Part shown: positions 58,287 to 64,000 of the stretch, piece after piece | How the letters are laid out: every line of letters begins with the position of its first letter | How positions within the stretch are numbered: position 1 is the first letter of the stretch | NCBI RefSeq assembly: GCF_014656195.1 | Contig: NZ_BNBY01000018.1 | Coordinates: 9,375-73,374, forward strand | From: Kitasatospora xanthocidica | Lineage (GTDB): Bacteria > Actinomycetota > Actinomycetes > Streptomycetales > Streptomycetaceae | Reading direction: 5' to 3' | Length of the DNA: 64,000 nt | Notes under the pieces: model-generated | Seen by the model: only the letters and a program-made list of their open reading frames with translations | Told to the model about the DNA's origin: nothing | Databases searched by the model: none | Translations under genes and position numbers: made by a program

Positions 58287-59192
58287 ATGGCCCCCAGGAC
58301 GATCCGCCGAGCCGTCATCCCCGCCGCCGGGCTCGGTTCCCGCCTCCTGCCGCTGACCAAGGCCACGCCGAAGGAGATGCTTCCGGTCGGCGACAAGCCG
58401 GTGATCGAACACACCGTCCGCGAGCTGATCGAGAGCGGCATCACCGACATCACCATCGTCGTCAACGGCGACAAGGGCATGATCCAGGAGCACTTCCGCC
58501 CCAACCCCGTCCTCGTCGACCAGCTGCGCCGCGACGGCAAGGCGGCCTTCGCCGACGCGGTCGAGGAGGTCGGGGAGCTGTCCCGCCGGGGCCACATCAG
58601 CTACCTGTACCAGCACGGCCCGTACGGCAACGGCACCCCGGTGCTCAACGCCGCCCGCCACTTCGGCGACGAGCCCTGCCTGGTGCTCTGGCCGGACGAC
58701 GTCTTCGTGGCCGACGTCCCCCGCGCGCAGCAGCTGATCCGGGCGTACGAGCAGACCAACGCGCCGGTCCTCGCGCTGATGCCGATGGCCCCCGAGGACT
58801 CCTACCGCTACGGCGTACCGGTGGTGAAGGAGGACCTCGGCGGCGGCTCCCTGCGGATCAGCGGCCTGGTCGAGAAGCCCAAGCCGGTCGACGCCCCCTC
58901 CGCGTACGCGGCCATCGGCGGCTACGTCATCACCCCCGGCATCGTCGACGAGCTGCGCGAACTCACCCGCCGCTGGCACGAGAAGCCGGAGGACGAGGTC
59001 TACCTGACCGACGCCATCAACGCCTACGCGGCCCGCCGCGCCGTCTACGGCCAGGTCATCGCCGGCACCTGGTACGACACCGGCAACCCCGCCGCCTACC
59101 TCCGCGCCCAGTTCGCCGCCGCCCTCGCCAACCCCGAGTACGGGCCCGACCTGCGCAGGCTCGCCGCCGAACTCGCCCCGCCGACGGAGTAG
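58287..59192 (+). CDS. galU: UTP-glucose-1-phosphate uridylyltransferase
   Basis: A 301-residue enzyme from ATG 58287 with AGAGAGG upstream. N-terminal nucleotide loop RRAVIPAAGLGSRLLPLTKATPKEMLPVGDKPVIEH, then YGNGTPVLNAA, LVLWPDDVFV (metal-binding Asp pair) and GLVEKPKP, all as in GalU; length is normal. It makes UDP-glucose from UTP and glucose-1-phosphate for cell-wall sugars and glycosylation. The 221-base upstream region holds an AT-rich patch (AAATAATCACACCACAA) with TAGCGT near 58207, a likely promoter. Confidence 0.9.
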   Translation: MAPRTIRRAVIPAAGLGSRLLPLTKATPKEMLPVGDKPVIEHTVRELIESGITDITIVVNGDKGMIQEHFRPNPVLVDQLRRDGKAAFADAVEEVGELSRRGHISYLYQHGPYGNGTPVLNAARHFGDEPCLVLWPDDVFVADVPRAQQLIRAYEQTNAPVLALMPMAPEDSYRYGVPVVKEDLGGGSLRISGLVEKPKPVDAPSAYAAIGGYVITPGIVDELRELTRRWHEKPEDEVYLTDAINAYAARRAVYGQVIAGTWYDTGNPAAYLRAQFAAALANPEYGPDLRRLAAELAPPTE

Positions 59193-59220
59193 TCGGCCGA
59201 TCGCCGGAGGGCCCCGCAGG

Positions 59221-59269
59221 CTGCCGAGGGGGTGGTGCGGCCCGGGAGCCCTCCGGGGCCCCTCGGCAG
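59221..59269. terminator. Hairpin between convergent galU and monooxygenase genes
   Basis: CTGCCGAGGGG (59221-59231) and CCCCTCGGCAG (59259-59269) form a perfect 11-base stem around a 27-base GC-rich loop that can itself pair. It sits in the 90-base gap between the two stops and probably serves both. Confidence 0.6.
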
Positions 59270-59282
59270 ACCCGTCCGGCCC

Positions 59283-60557
59283 TCAGTAGTCCGGCAGGTC
59301 GAAGGCGGTGGCGGCGCGGAAGGCCGCCTCCATCTCCACCCCGGGCACGTCGAAGCCCGCGAGGGCGTCACCCGGCGCACCGTCGTCCCCGGGCTCGGCA
59401 TCGGACCCGTAGAGGTCGGCGGTCAGTTCGAGGATGGCCTGGTTGGCCGCCACGTGGTCGCGCAGCCGCCGCTCGTAGGCGGGGAAGGCGGTGCGGTGGT
59501 CGCCGCCCGCGGCGCGCAGTTCACCGGCCAGCACGTAGGCGGCGGTCAGGGCCACGCTGGTGCCCTGGCCGGTGAACGGGGAGCAGCAGTAGCCGGCGTC
59601 GCCGAGCAGGGCGACCCGGTCGTTGGACCAGCGGTCCATCCGGATCTGGGCGACGACGTCGTAGTGGAACGCCTCCGTCTCCCACATCGCCTCCAGGAAG
59701 CGCGGCACCTCCCAGCGCAGGTGGGCGCAGCGGTCGGCGACCAGCCGGCGCTGCTCGGTACGGTCCCGGGGCAGCATCCGGTCGAGCGGCTCGTCGGTGG
59801 CGAAGCCGACGAAGACGCGCAGTTCGGTGTTGTCGCGGACGGTCATCGCCATGCAGTGCCAGCCGGCGCCGGACGGGTGGATGACCTCCCAGCGGTCGAG
59901 ACCGAGGTGGTTGGGGACGCTCCAGCCGGCGATGTACGTGTTGATGGGGTGCAGGTAGTCGGCCTCGGGGCCGAAGACCAGACGGCGGGTGTTCGAGTGC
60001 AGGCCGTCGGCGCCCACCACGAGGTCGAAGGACTGCTCGGCCCCGCCGCGGAACCGGACCTGGACGCCGTCCCCGTACTGGACCAGGGTGTCGATCGAGT
60101 CGCCGAAGCGGTACTCGACCCCCGGCCCGGCCGCGCCGGCGATCAGCTCGGCGAGTTCGTCCCGCAGGATCTCCACGTCCGGGCCGCCGACCGGCCCTCC
60201 GCTGGCCGTCCACTCGGTGGTGCGCTTCAGCTCGCGGCCGTCCCCGTCCACCAGGGACATCCCGCGCAGGCCGGTCCGGCGGGCCCGGACCTCCGCCAGC
60301 AGCCCCATCCGCTCGACGACCCGCAGGGCGTCGCCCCGGATGTCCACCGGCTGGCCGCCGCCGCGCAGCTCCGGGGCCCGCTCGACGACGGTGACCCGGA
60401 AGCCGTACCGCTCCAGCCAGTACGCGAGGGCGGTGCCGGCGATCCCGGCACCGGAGACCAGGACCGAGACCGGACGGGCGCCGCCGCCGCTCGGCGGGGC
60501 GCTGTTCGGCGGGGTGCTGTTCGTCTGGGTGCTCTTCGACGGGTCGGTGCTCGACAC
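59283..60557 (-). CDS. FAD-dependent monooxygenase (PHBH fold)
   Basis: A 424-residue flavoprotein from GTG 60557 with GGAGG seven bases upstream. A Ser/Thr/Pro/Asn-rich N-terminal tail of about 27 residues precedes the FAD motif VLVSGAGIAGTALAYWLERYGFRVTVVERAP (near 32-63), the DG motif LVVGADGLHSNTRR and the GD motif VALLGDAGYCCSPFTGQGTSVAL. These are the three signatures of class A aromatic hydroxylases, such as those that tailor polyketides or degrade tetracycline-like compounds. The substrate cannot be told; no pathway genes adjoin it. Confidence 0.85.
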   Translation of the reverse strand: MSSTDPSKSTQTNSTPPNSAPPSGGGARPVSVLVSGAGIAGTALAYWLERYGFRVTVVERAPELRGGGQPVDIRGDALRVVERMGLLAEVRARRTGLRGMSLVDGDGRELKRTTEWTASGGPVGGPDVEILRDELAELIAGAAGPGVEYRFGDSIDTLVQYGDGVQVRFRGGAEQSFDLVVGADGLHSNTRRLVFGPEADYLHPINTYIAGWSVPNHLGLDRWEVIHPSGAGWHCMAMTVRDNTELRVFVGFATDEPLDRMLPRDRTEQRRLVADRCAHLRWEVPRFLEAMWETEAFHYDVVAQIRMDRWSNDRVALLGDAGYCCSPFTGQGTSVALTAAYVLAGELRAAGGDHRTAFPAYERRLRDHVAANQAILELTADLYGSDAEPGDDGAPGDALAGFDVPGVEMEAAFRAATAFDLPDY

Positions 60558-61003
60558 GGTGGACCTCCGGTGAGTCGCTGGTGCTGTCGTGAACCACCCT
60601 GCGACCGGCCACCCACAGCACGGGAACAGACCGCTGCCACCACCGACAGGTCACCGACAGGGCACTGACAGGCCGCCGTCGGCAGCCGACCGGGGTCGTC
60701 CGCATATGAAGGGACCCCCACGGCAGCGGCAGCCGGAAGCCCGAGGAGGAGCGGGACTTGGCGGTGCACCCCTTCCTGTGGTCGGAGGAGGCGCGGGCGG
60801 ACCCGGCGCCACCAGTCGGCGGGACGTGCCGGTGCGCGAAGTCCCCGGGTCGGCCGCCGAGTTCGCGTGCGGGCCGGGGCGGGCGAACCCGGGTGTCTCG
60901 GGGAGGTGCGGCGCGGGCGCCGCCCCGGCCTCCGGTGCGGGCCCGGCATCGGATGGCGTAGTACTTCTCGCGCGGCCCTTGGGCGTTGAGAAGACTGGCC
61001 AGC
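60558..61003. other. 446-bp intergenic region, no clear gene
   Basis: It holds the leader of the monooxygenase gene at its left. Near 60740-60850 a short forward frame begins TTG GCG GTG after GAGGAGGAG and reads VHPFLWSEEARADPAPPVGG, then TCRCAKSPG, with good codon bias for about 30 codons before the bias fades; it may be a remnant of a small protein. CGACAGG-type repeats (60642-60672: CCGACAGG, ACCGACAGGG, CTGACAGG) occur near the monooxygenase start and might bind a regulator. Confidence 0.3.
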
Positions 61004-61573
61004 GTGTCCTCCACCGTGAACGCCGGAACCTCCCTCCACGAGCGGGTCCTTGTCGGCGCGCTCCGGGCGAGGGCCGCGCGCGGCGGGCTGACCGCCGAGG
61101 CCGTGGTCCTCGCCCAGGGGCGCCTGCAGGCCCCGGCCGCCTGGCCGGCCGGTCTGCCCCGCCGCCGCAACGGCGGCGCCGGCTTCCCCAACGCCTGGCG
61201 CATCGCCCGCAGGTCCACCGCCCTGGCCTACGTCGAGGGCTACGTGATCGAGGCCGACGGCACCGTCACCCGCCACGCCTGGTGCGCCGACGAGCACGGC
61301 CGCGCCCTCGACCCGACCTGGCCCGACGGACGCGCCCGGGCCTACGCGGGCATCGGCATGGCTCTGGGCTGGGTCGCCGCCGTCCAGCAGCGCACCTGTA
61401 CCCGCACCCGCTTCCCCGGTGTCCTGGACCCGACGGCCCAGCACACCCGGGACGCCGACCGCGTCCTGACGTACGGGGTCCCGCCGGACGCCCTCCTCCC
61501 GCTCGGCCGGGACCTCCCGGAACGGGCGCCCTACCGGCTGTCGAAGGCCCCGGCGGCCGCCCTGGTGGCGTGA
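61004..61573 (+). CDS. Conserved protein of unknown function (YVEGY-HAW-DPTW motif)
   Basis: About 189 residues; starts at GTG 61004 or GTG 61016 are both possible and neither has a good ribosome binding site. The core FPNAWRIARRSTALAYVEGYVIEADGTVTRHAWCADEHGRALDPTWPDG (about residues 55-105) matches a family of actinobacterial and phage proteins with conserved N-A, Y-V-E-G, H-A-W and D-P-T-W residues. Many members have a Cys before the N-A motif, which here is Phe/Gly. The layout resembles a papain-like fold, but I know of no demonstrated activity. Confidence 0.6.
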   Translation: MSSTVNAGTSLHERVLVGALRARAARGGLTAEAVVLAQGRLQAPAAWPAGLPRRRNGGAGFPNAWRIARRSTALAYVEGYVIEADGTVTRHAWCADEHGRALDPTWPDGRARAYAGIGMALGWVAAVQQRTCTRTRFPGVLDPTAQHTRDADRVLTYGVPPDALLPLGRDLPERAPYRLSKAPAAALVA

Positions 61574-61588
61574 GCCCCGCTGCGGCCG

Positions 61589-61638
61589 GCCCGGCGAGGT
61601 CCGCTGACGGCGCGGGCGGTCAGCGGTCCTCGCCGGGC
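61589..61638. terminator. Near-perfect 20-bp stem hairpin terminator
   Basis: GCCCGGCGAGGTCCGCTGAC (61589-61608) pairs with 61619-61638 with one mismatch around a 10-base loop. It lies between convergent genes and overlaps the last codons of the I36-type gene, so it probably ends both transcripts. Confidence 0.75.
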
Positions 61639-62030
61639 GGGGTGCCGCAGCCGGGGCCGCCGGGGCCGTCGAACCGGACCGAGCTGAAGAAGTCCCGGTA
61701 GGCCGGGAAGAAGTTGCCCTTGCCGGTCGGGCCGGGGGAGGTGACGGCCGTGCAGCCGGTGTAGCCCGGGTCGGACCACAGGTGGACGGTGGACGGGGTG
61801 CGGTTCCAGTCCGACTCGGCCCGGTCGTTCATGCCGAGCGGGGCGAGGTCGGGGGTGCTGCCCCGCAGGACGACCAGGTCACCGGTGCCGTCGAGGCCGG
61901 AGAACAGGCAGTAGGCGCCGTCGGGGCACCGGTCGTACCCGTCGGCGGCCTGGGCCGGGAGGGCCGGGGTGAGGGCCAGGGCTGCCACGGCGCCGGTCAG
62001 GGCGGCGAGGATTCGCTTCGTACGCGTCAT
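61620..62030 (-). CDS. Secreted peptidase-inhibitor I36-like protein
   Basis: A 136-residue precursor from ATG 62030. A Sec signal peptide covers residues 1-28 (TRTKRILAALTGAVAALALTP, then AQA). The mature 108 residues have the I36/beta-gamma-crystallin-like pattern: CPDGAYCLFSGLDGTGDLVVLRG, DRAESDWN, TVHLWSDPGYTGCTAV and FFSSVRF, with four cysteines. Related Streptomyces proteins inhibit metalloproteases (SMPI); many are untested. It is exported, and might act on the M4 enzyme made by the same strain. Confidence 0.78.
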   Translation of the reverse strand: MTRTKRILAALTGAVAALALTPALPAQAADGYDRCPDGAYCLFSGLDGTGDLVVLRGSTPDLAPLGMNDRAESDWNRTPSTVHLWSDPGYTGCTAVTSPGPTGKGNFFPAYRDFFSSVRFDGPGGPGCGTPPGEDR

Positions 62031-62086
62031 GCCCGGTGCAACGAGCCCGCGCGCTCCGGGTCATCCTCGCCCCCCTTCCTCCGGCG

Positions 62087-63226
62087 TCAGCCGGCCAGGC
62101 CCGGGAGGGTGGTGAGGCGCTGTGCCACGGCGGTCGGGCTCGGCATGGTGGCGATCTCGGCGCTGACCTCGCGGGCGGCCCGGCTGAGCGCGGGGTCGGT
62201 GAGCAGCCGGTCGAGCAGGGCCGGGGCGATCTCCTCGGCGGTGGCGCTGAGGCCGGCGCCGCGGTCGCGGACGGCGTCGGCGTTGATGAAGCGATCGGAG
62301 CCGTCGGGGAGGACGAGTTGGGGGATGCCCGCGTCCAGGGCGGCGAGGGCGGTGCCGCTGCCGCCGTGGTGGACGGCGGCGGCGCAGGTGTCCAGGAGGG
62401 CGCGCCAGGGCACCCAGCCGTGCGCGTGGACGTTGCCGGGCAGGGTGCCGAGCGTGTCGAGGTCGAGGTCGCCGGTGGCCAGGACGAAGTCGGCGTCGAC
62501 CTCGGCGGCGGCGGCGATCACCCGCTCGACCCTGGTCAGTCCGTCGGTCTTGGGCGGCACGGTGCCCAGGGTGACGGCGATGCGCGGGCGGTCGGCGGGG
62601 GCCGCCAGGGCATCGGGCAGGGCGTCGTCACCGTTGTAGGCGACGGGCCGCAGCGGGCAGCCGTAGCGCTCGGCGCCGGCCATGCTCGGCGGGGCGAGGT
62701 CGATGGTCTCCGCGGGCGCGGGGAGCCGGTCGGCGCCGTGCCGGGCGAAGGCGTCCGCCATCTCGGTGAGCATCAGGTCGCGCAGCCCGGGGGTGCGGAC
62801 GAAGCCGAGGTCGTGCTGGACGGCGGGCACGCCGAGGGCGGTGGCGGCGAGCAGGGCCACCGGGAAGAGGTAGTCGTACACCACCAGGTCGGGCCGCCAC
62901 CGTGCGGCGAGTTCGACGGCGTCGTCGGCCACGGCGCTGTTGACGCGGGCGGCGAGCGGGACGAAGGCCTCGCGGTCGGCGGAGTTGCTCTCGACGACCC
63001 GTCGCATCAGGTCGGGCCGCTCGTCGCGGCCGGCCTCGCGGATCCGTACGCGCCAGTCGAGGCCGGGGGCGAGCGGCAGGTACGGCAGTCCGGAGGCGGC
63101 GACCGGCTCGCCGCCGTCCATCGAGGTCACCGCGACCTCGTGGCCGAGTCCACGCATCGCCCGGGCCAGCGGGACCAGCGGGAAGAGATGGCCGACGCCG
63201 GGGACGCCGGCGAACAGTACACGCAT
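62087..63226 (-). CDS. Family 1 glycosyltransferase (macrolide-type)
   Basis: A 379-residue GT-B enzyme from ATG 63226. The N-terminal acceptor domain begins MRVLFAGVPGVGHLFPLVPLARAMRGLGHEVAV, and the C-terminal donor domain carries VHAHGWVPWRALLDTCAAAVHHGGSGTALAAL with the HHGGSGT phosphate-binding motif near residue 290. This is the layout of antibiotic glycosyltransferases that use NDP-sugars. It lies downstream of an ATP-grasp gene on the same strand, 38 bases apart, so both likely belong to one biosynthetic pathway that continues to the right. Confidence 0.85.
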   Translation of the reverse strand: MRVLFAGVPGVGHLFPLVPLARAMRGLGHEVAVTSMDGGEPVAASGLPYLPLAPGLDWRVRIREAGRDERPDLMRRVVESNSADREAFVPLAARVNSAVADDAVELAARWRPDLVVYDYLFPVALLAATALGVPAVQHDLGFVRTPGLRDLMLTEMADAFARHGADRLPAPAETIDLAPPSMAGAERYGCPLRPVAYNGDDALPDALAAPADRPRIAVTLGTVPPKTDGLTRVERVIAAAAEVDADFVLATGDLDLDTLGTLPGNVHAHGWVPWRALLDTCAAAVHHGGSGTALAALDAGIPQLVLPDGSDRFINADAVRDRGAGLSATAEEIAPALLDRLLTDPALSRAAREVSAEIATMPSPTAVAQRLTTLPGLAG

Positions 63227-63264
63227 CGAAGGGAACCTCGGGGAAGTGTCGGGAGATGGGCGGG

Positions 63265-64000
63265 TCAGCCGGCGGCGCGGTGCAGGGCGGCTTCCAGGCC
63301 GTTCAGCACCGCGTTGCAGTCGCGCCGCAGGGTCTCGGCGTCGACGGCACCGAGCAGGTAGACCCCGAGCCAGTTGCGGGAGCCCGCGGACGGGTCGAAG
63401 GCGGGCACCGGCTGTCCGGCGGGCATGGCGAAGGCGGGGACGGCCTCGATGGTGCTGCCCGGGGAGAGCATGGACTGCCAGTCCACGGCCTGCGGGTTCC
63501 AGACCGGCCGGGTGCGCCAGGGCACGCCGAAGGCGTCGGCGGGGACGACGGCGACCGAGGCCGCGGCCCGGTCGCCCTCGGTGAGCATGGCCTCGGGGTA
63601 GTCGACCGGCTCCCCGAGCAGCTGCCGGACCAGCATCCCGATCGGGTCGAGCCCGAACACCTCGTGCACCTGCCGGGTGGTCAGCAGGCCGCCGAACCGG
63701 GCCGCGGTCTCGATGACCACGAGCTCGCCGTCCTTCATCAGCTTGAGCTCGGTGTGGGTGCCGCAGTTCTCCAGGCCGAGGGCGTCGACGGCCTGCCGGG
63801 TGACCTCCTCGATCCGGCGCTGCAGCGGCACCGCCATGACGGACGGCGAGGTGCTGGCCACCTCGACGAAGGACGGCACGGTCGGCAGCTTGGCGGTGAT
63901 GGCGAGCGGGCGGTGGACGCCGTCGGCGACGATCCCCTCGACGCTCACGTAGTCGCCGTAGCCGGGATCCTCGTACCAGCCCTCGGTGGAGCCCTGGGCG
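63265..64000 (-). CDS. ATP-grasp enzyme, C-terminal part
   Basis: The frame is open to the right edge; at least 245 residues are visible. EGWYEDPGYGDYVSVEGIVADG, then GTHTELKLMKDGELVVIETAARFGGLL, is the metal- and ATP-binding end of an ATP-grasp ligase (ELK with E-T-A-A-R replacing the usual E-x-N-x-R). Such enzymes ligate carboxylates to amines, for example amino acids into dipeptides. A valine codon in this frame at 63948 (GTG) is internal, not a start. The N-terminus is outside the window. Confidence 0.75.
   Translation of the reverse strand, partial: AQGSTEGWYEDPGYGDYVSVEGIVADGVHRPLAITAKLPTVPSFVEVASTSPSVMAVPLQRRIEEVTRQAVDALGLENCGTHTELKLMKDGELVVIETAARFGGLLTTRQVHEVFGLDPIGMLVRQLLGEPVDYPEAMLTEGDRAAASVAVVPADAFGVPWRTRPVWNPQAVDWQSMLSPGSTIEAVPAFAMPAGQPVPAFDPSAGSRNWLGVYLLGAVDAETLRRDCNAVLNGLEAALHRAAG

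Noticed and set aside
60758-60961. A 67-codon gene in the 60.6-61.0 kb gap
   Set aside because: Only the first 30 codons have good bias; the rest is Arg/Pro low-complexity, and no family is recognised. Kept only as a note in the intergenic entry.

Overview
The window is very GC-rich (about 70-75% by eye). Its coding regions put G or C in nearly every third codon position, GTG, TTG and even CTG starts are common, and many neighbouring genes overlap by 4 or 8 bases. Together with F420-type reductases, TetR/HxlR/GntR/XRE regulators, lipoproteins, a DGPF-linked ECF sigma factor and a hybrid PKS-NRPS, this points to a Streptomycetaceae chromosome (Streptomyces or Kitasatospora). No tRNA, rRNA or CRISPR array was seen.

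1-6.5 kb: a Cys-rich protein translationally coupled to a frameshifted ferritin-like protein, a secreted GDSL esterase, a truncated DUF302 remnant running into a universal stress protein, a C-rich spacer with repeats, and a coupled lipid kinase/PAP2 phosphatase pair.

6.5-14.8 kb: the most unusual part. A HelD-like helicase gene lies downstream of a gene that fuses a uracil-DNA-glycosylase-like domain to an R-S-E ADP-ribosyltransferase. This fusion is divergent from a macro-domain gene. The divergent promoters are mirror images, and both match the RecA-independent (PafBC-type) DNA-damage promoter, TTGTCAGT followed by a -10 element starting TA. A third perfect copy of that promoter drives a SUKH-4 immunity-like gene about 4 kb away. 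My inference is a DNA-damage-induced NAD+/ADP-ribose system: a transferase with a nucleic-acid-directing module, and an ADP-ribose-binding or -removing partner.

14.9-24.2 kb: a secreted penicillin-acylase-type hydrolase, a DUF4241 protein, a threonine-synthase-like PLP enzyme ending in a strong terminator that abuts a 160-bp MITE, a methyltransferase whose stop codon lies at the MITE edge, its divergent HxlR regulator, and a GntR-ABC transporter operon.

24.3-39.1 kb: a five-gene operon on the minus strand in the order and with the domains of the polycyclic tetramate macrolactam clusters (ftdA-ftdB-ftdC-ftdD-ftdE): hydroxylase, iterative KS-AT-DH-KR-ACP-C-A-PCP-TE synthase, two phytoene-desaturase-like flavoenzymes and an MDR reductase. 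The last four genes overlap, which suggests tight co-expression. An XRE/TPR-like regulator lies just upstream.

39.4-54.5 kb: the XRE regulator, a secreted M4 + M28 double peptidase with a chitin-binding-like tail, a lipoprotein/membrane protein pair with a CTG start, a P450, an AhpD-like protein lacking its cysteines, a penicillin-binding protein, a HEAT-like protein, an F420-type reductase with a divergent TetR regulator and clear operators, and a sigma/DGPF operon.

54.5-64 kb: an IS605-type element carrying a TnpB with an internal in-frame deletion of much of its nuclease domain, inserted directly upstream of the DGPF-sigma operon; a membrane-anchored HTH regulator divergent from a DUF4232 lipoprotein; galU; a flavin monooxygenase; small secreted and unknown proteins; and, at the right edge, a glycosyltransferase and an ATP-grasp enzyme that probably belong to another pathway continuing outside the window.
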